From: Oceanobacillus bengalensis
GTDB taxonomy: Bacteria; Bacillota; Bacilli; Bacillales; Amphibacillaceae
Length of the DNA stretch: 64,000 nucleotides
Assembly (NCBI RefSeq): GCF_003628445.1
Contig: NZ_RBZO01000009.1
Location: forward strand, 1 to 64,000
Reading direction: 5' to 3'
The translations under genes were made by a program, and so were the position numbers. Shown one piece after another: positions 50,579 through 60,403 of the stretch. The notes beneath the pieces were generated by a model, which ran no database searches, was not told the origin of the DNA, and was given only the letters and a program-made list of their open reading frames with translations. Each line of letters starts with the position of its first letter. Position 1 is the first letter of the stretch.

Positions 50579-51385
50579 TTATTCAGAGATTTCTCCCTGT
50601 TCTTCTACAGAACTTTCTTCAGCTTCTTCTGGAGACATCTCATCAAATGATTCAAAATAAACGCCTACTCCAATATGAATGATTCCCTGGCTTTCTGGAT
50701 CCAACTGAGAAACAATCGAAGGATACACTTCCATTTTCTCAGCAAAGTTTCGTATTGTCCCATCAACAATGTATCCATCACTCATATAAAGTAGTATTTT
50801 ATTTTTGTTATCGTCTGTCTTACTCCAATGAATTTCGGAGATAAGTTTCGATATACTTTCAGGTAACTGATTTAGTTCATCAGCCATTTTATGTAAAATT
50901 TCTTCATCTGTAAAACCTAGTAAAATAGGAGCATTTCCAGTAAACTCATCTTTTACTGACTCCGTTAATATTACACCATTTCCTAGAACTGGGAAATAAT
51001 TTCTATCTACTTTACTATATCCAATTATCTCATTTTCCGTAATATTAATATTTATTGTCCATGGTAAATTCTTGTCTATCTTTACTTGATTAATAATTGG
51101 ATTATTTTGAATTAGGCTTTCAATCTTTTCGATATCAATCATCCATATATTCGTATCCATCGTTAATTCACTTTGCCGGATGATTTCTTCATCCGTAACA
51201 TGAGAATTACCACTTAAATTAATTGTTTTAATATGACTTAATGGTGATTGCAAATAGACAATAATTGATATTAAGAAGAAGAAGATTAATAGATAAAAAA
51301 TTAGTCGACGATTTGCTTTCTTCTTTCGAGCTTGCTTCAATTTAGGAATACGATCTTCAATTGAAACAATATTTTTATTACTCAT
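50579..51385 (-). CDS. divIB: Cell division protein DivIB (FtsQ)
   Basis: About 268 residues. A short basic cytoplasmic tail (KLKQARKKKANRR) precedes one membrane helix (about 27-47, YLLIFFFLISIIVYL), then a POTRA domain (SHIKTINLSGNSHVTDEEIIRQSEL) and the FtsQ beta domain, with an acidic C-terminal tail. It belongs to the FtsL-DivIC-DivIB complex that controls septal peptidoglycan synthesis. The frame opens at 51391, but the ATG at 51385 has better spacing to AGGAAG. murG and murB, normally between spoVE and divIB, are missing. Confidence 0.92.
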   Translation of the reverse strand: MSNKNIVSIEDRIPKLKQARKKKANRRLIFYLLIFFFLISIIVYLQSPLSHIKTINLSGNSHVTDEEIIRQSELTMDTNIWMIDIEKIESLIQNNPIINQVKIDKNLPWTININITENEIIGYSKVDRNYFPVLGNGVILTESVKDEFTGNAPILLGFTDEEILHKMADELNQLPESISKLISEIHWSKTDDNKNKILLYMSDGYIVDGTIRNFAEKMEVYPSIVSQLDPESQGIIHIGVGVYFESFDEMSPEEAEESSVEEQGEISE

Positions 51386-51420
51386 CCCCATTTCTTCCTT
51401 TGTTATAAAATTAAAAGAAT

Positions 51421-51442
51421 AAACGGCAGGTTTTTGCCGTTT
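51421..51442 (-). terminator. Terminator after the spoVE-type gene
   Basis: AAACGGCA and TGCCGTTT form a hairpin followed on the minus strand by ATTCTTTTAA. It separates the SEDS gene from divIB in the place where murG and murB are found in B. subtilis. Confidence 0.65.
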
Positions 51443-51571
51443 ATATTCAGTTAACTAAATTATATCATAAAAACAGGTCAAACATATAGTCTACATTGAT
51501 TAGTTTATCAAGTTTTTTCATGAAAATAACCTTCAAAATTTTTCCATTTCCAAATTCCCATCATTTCTCCC

Positions 51572-52684
51572 CTATATTTTGGAATAGATGCTAATATTTA
51601 GCAATATACCAACAGAACAAAGTGTTAGTGTTAAGGAAGACCCCCCATAACTTAAAAACGGCAATGTAATACCAGTTACCGGAATTAATCCAATTACAAC
51701 GCTAATATTGATCATTGCTTGAATGGCTAACATTGATACAATTCCTAGAGCAAGTAATCTACCAAATAAGTCAGGAGATTCTAGTGCAATCTTTGTCCCC
51801 CGCCATAGTAGCAATAAGAAAAGCAAGATTACAAATGAACCACCAATAAAACCGAGTTCTTCCCCTATAATTGCAAATATGAAGTCATTTTGAGGTTCTG
51901 GCAAATAGAAATATTTTTGTAAACTATTCCCAAAACCAAGCCCCATTAAACCTCCTGGTCCAATTGCATATAAAGATTGTATAATTTGAAACCCATCTCC
52001 TAATGGGTCTTCCCATGGATTAAGAAATGCAGTTATTCTATCCATTCGATATGGTGCAGAAGCAATTAAACCTACCAAACCAAGCACCCCTAATAAAGCT
52101 AGTCCGACAAAATGAGATATCCTTGCACCAGCAACAAAGATCATAACCATACAGGTCAGCACTAAAACCATGCCCGTTCCTAGGTCAGGTTGTAACATGA
52201 TTAATCCAAACGCTGTAAAGACTAATAACAAACACGGTAGAAATCCTTTCCTGAAGGATGTAATGTATTTTTGCCCTGCTGCTAGTATACTAGCCAGAAA
52301 GATAATGAGTCCGAGTTTCATAAATTCAGATGGTTGAATGCTGAAGGCACCAATACCAATCCAACTCTGTGCACCACCACGAATTAAACCAATCCCAGGA
52401 ATTAATACCAGGATAAGGAGAACAAAACATACAATTAAGATAAATTTAGCATATCTTTGCCATGTATTGTATGGAATGAACATTATAAAGAACATTGCAA
52501 AGATACCAGCTCCAGCAAATAGGACTTGCCGCTTAAGGTAGTAGAATTGATCGTCAAACTTATACTCTGACCAAATATGAGAAGAACTGTAGACCATAAG
52601 AATTCCCACAGTTAACAAAGAGAGAACAATTAACAACAATACATAATCTGGTTTACTCTGATCGTTTAAACGATTCTTAAACAA
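51572..52684 (-). CDS. spoVE: SEDS-family peptidoglycan glycosyltransferase, SpoVE/FtsW type
   Basis: This 370-residue protein has about ten membrane helices and SEDS landmarks: YVLLLIVLSLLTVGILMVYSSS, RGGAQSWIGIGAFSIQPSEFMKLGLI (about 102-127), QPDLGTGMVLVLTCMVM, and GIVSMLAIQAMINISVVIGLIPVTGITLPFLSYGGSSLTLTL near the C terminus. SEDS proteins polymerise glycan strands with a partner class B PBP. Placement after murD matches spoVE of B. subtilis, but FtsW is equally possible by sequence. The start is TTG; the ribosome-binding site AAGGGG lies inside the 3' arm of a terminator-like hairpin. Confidence 0.88.
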   Translation of the reverse strand: MFKNRLNDQSKPDYVLLLIVLSLLTVGILMVYSSSHIWSEYKFDDQFYYLKRQVLFAGAGIFAMFFIMFIPYNTWQRYAKFILIVCFVLLILVLIPGIGLIRGGAQSWIGIGAFSIQPSEFMKLGLIIFLASILAAGQKYITSFRKGFLPCLLLVFTAFGLIMLQPDLGTGMVLVLTCMVMIFVAGARISHFVGLALLGVLGLVGLIASAPYRMDRITAFLNPWEDPLGDGFQIIQSLYAIGPGGLMGLGFGNSLQKYFYLPEPQNDFIFAIIGEELGFIGGSFVILLFLLLLWRGTKIALESPDLFGRLLALGIVSMLAIQAMINISVVIGLIPVTGITLPFLSYGGSSLTLTLCSVGILLNISIYSKI

Positions 52685-52689
52685 AAAAA

Positions 52690-52720
52690 CACCCCTTCAT
52701 CTAAAAGTTAGATTGGGGCG
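52690..52720 (-). terminator. Terminator-like hairpin overlapping the spoVE ribosome-binding site
   Basis: On the minus strand CGCCCCaATCTAA and TTAGATgaAGGGGTG pair around a short loop, followed by seven T that run into the TTG start codon at 52684. The 3' arm contains AAGGGG, the only plausible ribosome-binding site of the SEDS gene. The structure could both end the murD transcript and hide that site. Confidence 0.75.
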
Positions 52721-52754
52721 TTCATTTTTTTATTGTTCAAAAGGAGAATAAAAA

Positions 52755-52990
52755 GAACCAAGAAGTTCGAGGCGGCCTAGCTCCCTGTATCAGAACGTAT
52801 GCTTTGGATGCGCAAGCAACAGAAAAGCAAGCCAACGAGCTTCCACAGGATGCGGTGACTTCGGACGTTCAACACAGGACAAGTAATGCTACGTCAGCAA
52901 TACTTCGCACGCAGAGAAAAAGTGATTTTCTTTTTCAAGGACGTGTCGGTAACTAGTCGAAGTTCCCCTATCTTGATGTGTCATTTTTAC
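52755..52990 (+). repeat. Repeat-like sequence of a second type, carrying a mini-element
   Basis: This stretch (GAAGTTCGAGGCGGCCTAGCTCC ... CTTCCACAGGATGCGGTGACTTCGGACGTTC ... CGAAGTTCCCC) differs in base composition from the flanks and has no coding frame. I recognise its texture as a dispersed repeat of Bacillaceae genomes from memory only; there is one copy in the window. Without the insert it reads CAACACAGG-ACGTGTCGG. Confidence 0.5.
52879..52937 (+). mobile_element. 59-bp mini-insertion element, copy C
   Basis: It begins ACAAGTAATGCTACGTCAGC and ends TTCTTTTTCA, flanked by AGG at 52876-52878 and 52938-52940. It shares CTACGTCAGC and CTTCGCACGCAG with copy A, and GAAAAAG/CTTTTTC pairing around a 7-nt loop near its 3' end. 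The host sequence is not the structured repeat that hosts copies A and B. Confidence 0.7.
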
Positions 52991-53024
52991 CGGACTTTTG
53001 AACACTCATCTTGTAAACAAGCCC

Positions 53025-54374
53025 CTACACTAGTCTATGCACAGCTTGTATAAACATGTCTCCTCTTTCTTCAAATGTTCGGTATTGGTCCCAGCTTGCA
53101 CAAGCAGGTGACAACAATATAACATCACCTTCTTGTGATAGTGAATAGGCTTCTTGGGCAGCTTTTTCAACATTGTCTACTAATACAATGTTTTTAATTC
53201 CTTCATTTTCGGCTAATTCCTTTAATTTATACTTCGTCTCACCAAACAATATCATTGCTTTAACAGATCCGAGATAAGGTGATAACTCCGTAAATTCATT
53301 TCCACGATCAAGTCCACCAGCAAGTAAGATGACAGGCTTTTGAAAGGAAGATAGGGCTTTCTGTGTTGCTAAAATATTCGTAGCCTTAGAATCGTTGTAA
53401 AATAGTCTTCCACGAACACTATCAACATATTGAAGTCGATGTTTAACACCAGTAAAAGTCTTTAACACACGACGAATACCTTCATTAGAAGCTCCATTTA
53501 ACTTAGCTGTAGCAACTGCAGCAAGAATATTCTCGATATTATGCTCTCCGACTAAAACGATATCCTCAATAGCAACTATTTCTTCTTCTTTAAAATAAAT
53601 ATAACCCTTCTCTACATAAGCACCATCTAGCACCTTTCTTTTATTTGAAAAAGGTACTAGCGTCGCTTTCGCATGCTTTATTTCTTGAATAAGTGTTTTG
53701 TCTTCTGCATTATAAACTAAATAATCATCATTCGTTTGATTTTTAAATATATTACATTTTGCTTTCACATAGTTCTCTAGGCTTTGATGATAGTCTAAGT
53801 GTGCTTCAAAGATATTTAATAACACAGCAGTATTCGGTTTGAAATCAATAGTTCCTTGTAATTGAAAAGAGGATAGTTCCAGTACTAATGATTCGTCTTT
53901 TGTTACATGTTGTGCTGTATCCGTTGCAACTACACCAATATTCCCCGCTACCGTAACAGGTTGATTACTATTTCGCAACATTTCCGCTATTAACGTTGTT
54001 GTCGTTGTCTTTCCATTTGAACCAGTAATTCCAATAATTGGTCCATCTGAAAGATAGTATGCTATCTCAATTTCAGTAATAATTGGAATTTCTCTTTTCA
54101 AAGCTTCGGAAATAATCGGATTATCGTAGGGAATACCTGGATTTTTGACAATAAGATCAATACCATCCAGCGCATCTAGTGGATGTGTTCCAATAATTAC
54201 TTCCGCACCAAGCTCCCTTAATTCTAGAACAACATCATCTGCTTCCTTCGCTTTCATGTCACTGACCCGAACTCTCTTACCGTTTGCTAATAAAGTCTTC
54301 GCTGCGGCAGTTCCACTTTTGGCCAAACCTAACACAAGAATAGTTGAGTAGGGAAACTGTATTAATTTATTCAA
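53025..54374 (-). CDS. murD: UDP-N-acetylmuramoylalanine--D-glutamate ligase
   Basis: This 449-residue Mur ligase adds D-glutamate to UDP-MurNAc-L-Ala. The N-terminal Rossmann part starts [19 protein letters not shown]; the ATP loop is [19 protein letters not shown] (about 116-134). The central [14 protein letters not shown] (lysine carbamate region following) and the C-terminal NDSKATN and AGGLDRG are all present. It overlaps mraY by 4 bases. Confidence 0.96.
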   Translation of the reverse strand: MNKLIQFPYSTILVLGLAKSGTAAAKTLLANGKRVRVSDMKAKEADDVVLELRELGAEVIIGTHPLDALDGIDLIVKNPGIPYDNPIISEALKREIPIITEIEIAYYLSDGPIIGITGSNGKTTTTTLIAEMLRNSNQPVTVAGNIGVVATDTAQHVTKDESLVLELSSFQLQGTIDFKPNTAVLLNIFEAHLDYHQSLENYVKAKCNIFKNQTNDDYLVYNAEDKTLIQEIKHAKATLVPFSNKRKVLDGAYVEKGYIYFKEEEIVAIEDIVLVGEHNIENILAAVATAKLNGASNEGIRRVLKTFTGVKHRLQYVDSVRGRLFYNDSKATNILATQKALSSFQKPVILLAGGLDRGNEFTELSPYLGSVKAMILFGETKYKLKELAENEGIKNIVLVDNVEKAAQEAYSLSQEGDVILLSPACASWDQYRTFEERGDMFIQAVHRLV

Positions 54375-55357
54375 TTTAAGCCCACCTCAATATAGATTCC
54401 TAGTACAGCAAAAACGAGTCCAATTAACCAAAATGTTGTTACAACACGCCACTCTGACCATCCAATTAGTTCATAGTGATGATGCAAGGGACTCATTTTA
54501 AAAATTCTTTTACCAGTCGTTTTGAATGAAATAACTTGGATAATCACTGATAACGTCTCGATTACAAATATTCCACCAATTATTACGAGGAGAATCTCTG
54601 TTTTTGTTAAAATCGCGACTGCAGCAATTGCACCACCTAAGGCGAGTGACCCAGTATCTCCCATAAACACTTTAGCAGGATGTGCATTAAATACAAGGAA
54701 TCCTAATAATGCGCCAACAACTGCCAAGGAGAAAATTGCCACTTCTGAATGTGTGCCTTGGTACATTGCAATAATCGCATATGCTCCAAAAGCAATTGCT
54801 GCTGTTCCCGCAAGTAAACCATCTAAACCGTCAGTAAGGTTAACAGCGTTGGAAGCACCAACCAACATAACGACGATAAGGACTGCATAAAACCATCCAA
54901 AATCAAACGATAGTTCTGTTCCTGGAATTTGAATATATGTAGAAAAATCATTCGCACGAAGAATAAAATAAAAGATTAAAGCAATAACAATTTGCCCCAA
55001 CATCTTCTGCTTCGAGTTTAAACCTAAATTCCGTTTCATTACAACTTTTATATAATCATCTAAAAATCCTAAAAGTCCATATCCAAATAGTACAAAAACT
55101 AATAACCAGAATTCGTAGCTGACATTACCACCTAATACTTTGTAAGTCATAATAGTAGCCGTTATGATTATGCTAAGCACAATCATTAACCCTCCCATTG
55201 TCGGAGTTCCTGACTTATTGATATGTGATTTCGGTCCTTCTTCCCGAATACTTTGTCCAAATTTCAACCGTCTTAATAATGGAATAAAGATTGGAGATAA
55301 AAGGACAGTAATTAAAAATGCGATTCCTAATGTGATTAATATTGTAGTTAAATCCAC
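54371..55357 (-). CDS. mraY: Phospho-N-acetylmuramoyl-pentapeptide-transferase
   Basis: This 328-residue membrane enzyme makes lipid I from UDP-MurNAc-pentapeptide and undecaprenyl phosphate. About ten helices are visible. Family motifs are [19 protein letters not shown] (about 41-59), [10 protein letters not shown] with two Asp residues, [15 protein letters not shown] (about 171-185), [12 protein letters not shown] and the His-rich [17 protein letters not shown]. It lies between murF and murD. Confidence 0.97.
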   Translation of the reverse strand: MDLTTILITLGIAFLITVLLSPIFIPLLRRLKFGQSIREEGPKSHINKSGTPTMGGLMIVLSIIITATIMTYKVLGGNVSYEFWLLVFVLFGYGLLGFLDDYIKVVMKRNLGLNSKQKMLGQIVIALIFYFILRANDFSTYIQIPGTELSFDFGWFYAVLIVVMLVGASNAVNLTDGLDGLLAGTAAIAFGAYAIIAMYQGTHSEVAIFSLAVVGALLGFLVFNAHPAKVFMGDTGSLALGGAIAAVAILTKTEILLVIIGGIFVIETLSVIIQVISFKTTGKRIFKMSPLHHHYELIGWSEWRVVTTFWLIGLVFAVLGIYIEVGLN

Positions 55358-55388
55358 TTGTTTACCTCCTCTTTCGTACTGCCTTTAA

Positions 55389-56741
55389 TTAAATAAATTC
55401 GTTGATTAAGGATTCAAATTTCAAGCCCCTTGATGCCTTAAATAATAATAGGGAATCCTTATTTAAATACATATCAAGCGCATCGAGTAATGCAGCTTTG
55501 GTATGGAAATGTTTACTTACAATGTCACCTTTCGTACAAACTGTTTCTGAAATAACTTTCGCATGTTCTCCAAAAGTATATAATACAGTAATCGGAGCTT
55601 CAATTACTTCTGCCACAGACTGATGTAATTCTTCAGCTCGTGTACCCAATTCTAATACATCACCTAAGATTAGTACTTTCTCTTTAAATCCTGCCATTTG
55701 TTTGACTACTTCAATCGCAGCTTTCATCGAAGTCGGTGATGCATTGTATGCATCGTTTATAATGGAAACACCTTTTTTACCTTGAATTAGCTCAAATCGC
55801 ATTGCAGTTAAATCTGCAGATAATAACGCTCGTTTCCTTTCCTCAACACCAATGCCTAAACGTTCTCCAATTACAATTGCGTATGCAGCATTCTTAGCAT
55901 GATGCTTACCTAACAGCGGTATCCTATAATTAACGTCTTCCAGCATAAATGTAGTTTCTGTCAAATCAATATTCACTTTTTCGATCAGCTGATTATTGTC
56001 GCGATTAAATCCACAAGTGATAACATTAGGTTCGCCATGTAAGGAGTCAAGAAGAGCTTCGTCACCATCAATAATTACAGTTCCGTTCTCCTTAAGTCCA
56101 TTCAATATTTCTAATTTCGCCTTTGCAATGCCTTCTCTAGACCCTAAAAATTCAATGTGTGACTCTCCAATATTAGTAATAATTGCATAATTTGGTTTTG
56201 CAATTTTAGATAACAAATCTATTTCTAAAAAGCCACTCATCCCCATTTCCAACACCAAAACTTCTGTATCACGTTGCATCGATAAAATGGTTAAAGGAAG
56301 TCCAATTTGATTATTAAAATTACCTTTTGTAGAATGGGTCACATATTTTGCTCTTGTAATGGAAGCTACTAAGTCTTTCGTTGTTGTCTTGCCATTTGAG
56401 CCGGTTACCCCTATAACAATAGGATTGATTTCATCACGGTAATAAGAAGCCAATTGCTGTAGCGCTTTTGTCGTGTCTTCAACAAAATAAACGACAATAT
56501 CTTCTTCAATATCTTCAGGTAATTCCTTTGTTTTATCCCATAATAAGGCAATTGCACCACCTGCAATTGCCTGTTTTACGAACTGGTGACCATCAAAGTT
56601 ATCACCGACAATTGGGATAAATAAAGAATTCTTTATCCCCTTACGGCTGTCAGTATTCACTTCAAGTATCTTTGTATTACGATTTATGTCACCTTTATAT
56701 TGTTTGAAAAATGTTGATAAACTTTTTGTAGTAAATAGCAT
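55389..56741 (-). CDS. murF: UDP-N-acetylmuramoyl-tripeptide--D-alanyl-D-alanine ligase
   Basis: About 450 residues. MurF adds D-Ala-D-Ala to complete the UDP-MurNAc-pentapeptide. The ATP loop is [18 protein letters not shown] (near 112-129); TNIGESHIEFLGSREGIAKAK is the metal and carbamate region, and NDAYNASPTSMKAAI marks the C-terminal family motif. An ATG at 56747 overlaps the murE stop as ATGA, but AAGGAG is only 2 nt from it and 8 nt from the ATG at 56741, which is preferred. In B. subtilis murF is next to ddl rather than here. Confidence 0.94.
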   Translation of the reverse strand: MLFTTKSLSTFFKQYKGDINRNTKILEVNTDSRKGIKNSLFIPIVGDNFDGHQFVKQAIAGGAIALLWDKTKELPEDIEEDIVVYFVEDTTKALQQLASYYRDEINPIVIGVTGSNGKTTTKDLVASITRAKYVTHSTKGNFNNQIGLPLTILSMQRDTEVLVLEMGMSGFLEIDLLSKIAKPNYAIITNIGESHIEFLGSREGIAKAKLEILNGLKENGTVIIDGDEALLDSLHGEPNVITCGFNRDNNQLIEKVNIDLTETTFMLEDVNYRIPLLGKHHAKNAAYAIVIGERLGIGVEERKRALLSADLTAMRFELIQGKKGVSIINDAYNASPTSMKAAIEVVKQMAGFKEKVLILGDVLELGTRAEELHQSVAEVIEAPITVLYTFGEHAKVISETVCTKGDIVSKHFHTKAALLDALDMYLNKDSLLLFKASRGLKFESLINEFI

Positions 56742-56743
56742 TT

Positions 56744-58216
56744 TCATTGCTCCTTAGCTTTAATCGCAAGTTTTGCAACGTTACGATCGTCGAAATCATA
56801 TTTAATAGTTCCAATTTGTTGATACGTTTCATGCCCTTTCCCTGCTATAAGGACGACATCATTTTCTTTAGCGTATGCGATTGCCTTTGTAATAGCTGCT
56901 TTTCTATCCACAATCACCTCGAAGGGATCATCCGCTTTTAGCCCATCCGTCATATCCTGTAACACCTGTTCTGGATCCTCCGTCCTTGGATTATCAGATG
57001 TAAAGATAGCATAGTCCGCATACTCTAAAGCAATGGCTGCCATTAATGGTCTTTTACTGCGGTCACGGTCACCACCACATCCAACTACAACATAAATATT
57101 ATTTGCTTTAAAATCCTTTATGGTTCGTAATACATTTTCTAGAGAATCGGGTGTATGTGCATAATCGACAATTACCGTATAGGCTAATGTTTCATCAACA
57201 ACCTCAAAACGACCATCTACCCCTGTTATTGATTCTAATGCCTCTTTTATAATGAATAAAGGTACTTGTTGTACCATTGCTGCAGTTGCCGCTGCCAGCA
57301 TATTATAAACATTAAACATTCCAATTAGGTTGCTATTCACATACGTTTGACCGATTGGTGTCTTTAACAAGAATGAAGTCCCAGAAGTAGTTATCCTTAT
57401 ATCTGTTGCTTCTACATCTGCATTCTGCTTACAAGCATAGGTGAGAACTTGTTGAGCAGTACTCTTCTTCAGGAGTTCACTCGAAGAATCATCTTCGTTT
57501 ATAATTGCAAATCTTTGCTTCTTCCTATTATAACTATTCCCTAATTGACTAAACAACAGACTTTTTGCTCGTAAATATTCCTCTAATGTATGATGATAAT
57601 CCAAGTGATCCTGTGATAAGTTCGTAAAAACCGCGGTATCAAATTCCGTTCCATTCACTCTTCCTAAATCCAGTGCATGGGAAGAAACTTCCATCATCAC
57701 TAACTCAACATCAGCATCTGCCATCTTCCTAAATGACTTTTGTAAATCAAGCGCATTTGGTGTTGTATTTTCGACTTGTTGTATTTCATCACCTATCTTC
57801 ATTTGAATGGTTCCAATAACACCTGTCTTTTTACCGTATTTCCTGAAGATTTCTTCCAATAAAAAGGTTACAGTTGTTTTACCATTTGTACCTGTTACAC
57901 CTATTATAGAAAGTTCCTTTGTTGGAAAGTTATAAAATCTCACTGCAAGCATTGCTAAAGCTCTCGTCGTATCCTGAACCTTAATTAAAGGAACCGTTGT
58001 CTTGATATATTTTTCAGAAATGATTGCTACTGCTCCATTTTTTTCTGCGTCCGATACATATTGATGACCATCGGTTGTGAATCCAGAAATACAAACAAAC
58101 ACGTCACCCTTTTTAACTTTTCTTGAGTCCATTTCTATACCACTTACCACAATATCCTGAATATTGGTCGTTACATCATGATAGGCTATGCTCATAAGTA
58201 ATTCTTGTAATTTCAT
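56744..58216 (-). CDS. murE: UDP-N-acetylmuramoyl-tripeptide synthetase MurE (meso-DAP type)
   Basis: This 490-residue Mur ligase adds the third amino acid of the stem peptide. The ATP loop is GVTGTNGKTTVTFLLEEIF (near 107-125); FTNLSQDHLDYHHTLEEYL and VDYAHTPDSLENVL follow. The substrate-selecting motif is FTSDNPRTEDPE; DNPR is the meso-diaminopimelate signature, so the peptidoglycan is probably of the meso-DAP type. The frame opens at 58252, but the ATG at 58216 follows AAAGGATG and gives MKLQELL. A hairpin separates it from spoVD. Confidence 0.95.
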   Translation of the reverse strand: MKLQELLMSIAYHDVTTNIQDIVVSGIEMDSRKVKKGDVFVCISGFTTDGHQYVSDAEKNGAVAIISEKYIKTTVPLIKVQDTTRALAMLAVRFYNFPTKELSIIGVTGTNGKTTVTFLLEEIFRKYGKKTGVIGTIQMKIGDEIQQVENTTPNALDLQKSFRKMADADVELVMMEVSSHALDLGRVNGTEFDTAVFTNLSQDHLDYHHTLEEYLRAKSLLFSQLGNSYNRKKQRFAIINEDDSSSELLKKSTAQQVLTYACKQNADVEATDIRITTSGTSFLLKTPIGQTYVNSNLIGMFNVYNMLAAATAAMVQQVPLFIIKEALESITGVDGRFEVVDETLAYTVIVDYAHTPDSLENVLRTIKDFKANNIYVVVGCGGDRDRSKRPLMAAIALEYADYAIFTSDNPRTEDPEQVLQDMTDGLKADDPFEVIVDRKAAITKAIAYAKENDVVLIAGKGHETYQQIGTIKYDFDDRNVAKLAIKAKEQ

Positions 58217-58288
58217 GTTAAAACATCCTTTATATATCTTGATGTTTAACATAATATGTAAATACGCACAATTTGGGTACCATTCAAG

Positions 58289-58313
58289 AAGAGGGTAAGA
58301 TTACTACCCTCTT
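58289..58313 (-). terminator. Hairpin between spoVD and murE
   Basis: AAGAGGGTA and TACCCTCTT pair around a short loop. The T run follows on the plus side (CTTTTATAAG), while the minus side reads CTTCTTG, so as a terminator of spoVD it is only moderate. It would separate sporulation-specific spoVD transcription from vegetative murE. Confidence 0.5.
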
Positions 58314-58344
58314 TTATAAGATGCTAATCTATTATACCAAATAT

Positions 58345-60294
58345 TTATTCAGAGTCATTATTGTTTTCTTCATCATCATCTAAATATATTCGAATCGTGG
58401 ATCCTTGTTCAATTTTCGTTCCTGGACTTGGCGCCTGATCGATAATTGTATCCCCTGAGCCACTTGCTTCAATGGATAGATTAATCATCATCTCAGCTAA
58501 ATCTCCTTTCGATAGACCAACCAAATCAGGTATTTCTACTGTAGGTTGTTCTGGCCATTGAAATTCCTTATCCATGCCATCTGCACGAGGTTCTACCCCC
58601 ATTGCTCGTAAGCTATCCCCAATAACAGTTCCAACAATCGGAGCTGCAACAACCCCACCAAATTGTACCGTATCTTTTGGATTGTCTACAGCAACATACA
58701 CAACAATTTCCGGATCATCCGCTGGTGCAAAACCGATAAAGGAAACAATATAATTATTTTCTAAATAACCACCGTTTGGTCCAACCTTTTGTGCTGTTCC
58801 TGTTTTCCCACCAACACGGTATCCATCCACATAAGCAGGCCTACCTGATCCCTTAGCAACAACACTTTCTAACGCATGACGAATTTCCTCTGAGGTAGAT
58901 TTAGAGATTACCCTTTCTTTAAGAACAGGTTCTTTTTTCTCGACAACAGTATCGGTTTGTGGGTCAATCCATTCCTCGGCTATATAAGGTTCGTATAAAT
59001 ATCCTCCGTTAATCGCTGCAGAAACAGCCATTACTTGTTGAATCGGTGTCACGGATACCCCTTGACCAAATGATGTCGTAGCTAATTCAACTGGACCAAC
59101 ATTTTCAGGTTTAAATAATATCCCACTTGCTTCTCCCTGTAAATCAATTCCTGTTTGTTCCCCAAAACCGAATGCATCAACATAGGAAAATAACTTTTCC
59201 GTGCCTAATTGTTGCCCTAGGTTAACAAAACCAGGGTTACACGAATTTTGAACTACTTCTAAATAACTTTGATGTCCATGACCTCCACTCTTCCAGCAAT
59301 GGATGGTTGCACCTTCCACTTTTATCGAACCACTGTCATGAAATTCGTCTTCTTCTAAATCGACTAAATCTTCTTCTAAAGCAGCAGCTAGTGTTATGAT
59401 TTTAAAGGTTGAACCAGGCTCATACGTACTCCAGATAGGCAAATTCCGATTAAAGACCGATTGATCAACTTCCTGGTAATTTTCCGGATTAAAATTCGGC
59501 CTGGAAGACATTCCTAATATTCCGCCTGTCTTCGGATTTACAGCGATTGCTAAAGCTGAATCAGGATTATATTTTGAAACGGCCAAATCTAGTTCTCTCT
59601 CAATAATGGTTTGCACCTTCAAATTAATCGTAGTTTGTAAATGTAATCCATCAGTTGGGGCACTATATACATCTGCTAGTGTCTCAAGACGTCCACCCTT
59701 CGCATCAGAAAAGAAAGATAAACTCCCTTCTTCGCCACTTAGTTTATCGTCATAATAGCTTTCAAGTCCCATTAACCCTTGATTATCAATACCAGCGAAG
59801 CCTAATACATGTGACAGGTCATCACCAAATGGATAATGACGCTTCGAATCCTTCGCGAGATATACCCCATCTAAATTAAGAGACCTAATTGCAGATTCCT
59901 GCTCTTCAGAAATCTTTATTCCTTCTGGTCGAATATTAACACTTGATGCTGATTTTGTTATAATTTCCATTACTTCCTCTGATGACATCCCTAATACTTC
60001 TGCCAATTTATTGGCCGTATCATCCGGTGACGTAATTTGTCTTGGAACGATAACAATGGATGGAGCAGTAACATTTTCCGCTAACGCTTCACCATTTGAA
60101 TCAAGTATTAATCCTCTTTCAGGTTGGAACTTAATATCCCTAGTCCACAGGTCATTCGCTTGTCCAACTAACTGGTCTCCCAGAAAGAACTGCACATACC
60201 CTAATCGTGCACAGATTATCACAAAGATAATGATTGCAAAAAGAAAAACAGTAACCATTCGTTTTCTAACCGTTACAGTTGATACGCGTTTCAT
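58345..60294 (-). CDS. spoVD: Sporulation-specific class B penicillin-binding protein SpoVD
   Basis: About 649 residues. SpoVD is a transpeptidase for spore cortex synthesis, partner of SpoVE. A short cytoplasmic tail and one membrane helix (about 13-33) precede the PBP dimer domain and the transpeptidase domain with STFK in YEPGSTFKIIT (near 300), SCN in NSCNPGFVNLG and KTGTAQ near 498. One PASTA domain ends the protein (about 582-640). The ATG at 60294 has AAGGGG 6-7 nt upstream; the in-frame ATG at 60300 overlaps that site. A sigma-E-like promoter lies just upstream. Confidence 0.93.
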   Translation of the reverse strand: MKRVSTVTVRKRMVTVFLFAIIIFVIICARLGYVQFFLGDQLVGQANDLWTRDIKFQPERGLILDSNGEALAENVTAPSIVIVPRQITSPDDTANKLAEVLGMSSEEVMEIITKSASSVNIRPEGIKISEEQESAIRSLNLDGVYLAKDSKRHYPFGDDLSHVLGFAGIDNQGLMGLESYYDDKLSGEEGSLSFFSDAKGGRLETLADVYSAPTDGLHLQTTINLKVQTIIERELDLAVSKYNPDSALAIAVNPKTGGILGMSSRPNFNPENYQEVDQSVFNRNLPIWSTYEPGSTFKIITLAAALEEDLVDLEEDEFHDSGSIKVEGATIHCWKSGGHGHQSYLEVVQNSCNPGFVNLGQQLGTEKLFSYVDAFGFGEQTGIDLQGEASGILFKPENVGPVELATTSFGQGVSVTPIQQVMAVSAAINGGYLYEPYIAEEWIDPQTDTVVEKKEPVLKERVISKSTSEEIRHALESVVAKGSGRPAYVDGYRVGGKTGTAQKVGPNGGYLENNYIVSFIGFAPADDPEIVVYVAVDNPKDTVQFGGVVAAPIVGTVIGDSLRAMGVEPRADGMDKEFQWPEQPTVEIPDLVGLSKGDLAEMMINLSIEASGSGDTIIDQAPSPGTKIEQGSTIRIYLDDDEENNNDSE

Positions 60295-60327
60295 GTTCAT
60301 CCCCTTTTCATAGGTAGGCTTGTATCA

Positions 60328-60356
60328 ACTATATGATGATTAAAAACGTAATAGAA
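60328..60356 (-). promoter_or_regulatory. Possible sigma-E promoter of spoVD
   Basis: On the minus strand TTCTATT (60350-60356) and CATATAGT (60328-60335) are 14 bp apart, resembling the sigma-E -35 (KMATATT, five of seven) and -10 (CATANANT, all defined positions). spoVD is sigma-E dependent in B. subtilis. Confidence 0.5.
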
Positions 60357-60403
60357 CACTGTTATCTTTTGAAGGTTTGTTATTCTACTTTTTTAGATTT
60401 TGT

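Larger units (their letters stand above)
52685..53024. other. Gene-free spacer between murD and the spoVE-type gene
   Basis: No gene is supported. The region holds the terminator-like hairpin next to the SEDS gene (52690-52720) and a G+C-richer stretch of repeat-like sequence (about 52755-52990), interrupted by a mini-element (52879-52937). Confidence 0.7.

Noticed and set aside
52685-53024. A hidden murG fragment between murD and the SEDS gene
   Set aside because: The 340 bp contain repeat-like DNA and a hairpin only; no frame resembles a glycosyltransferase.
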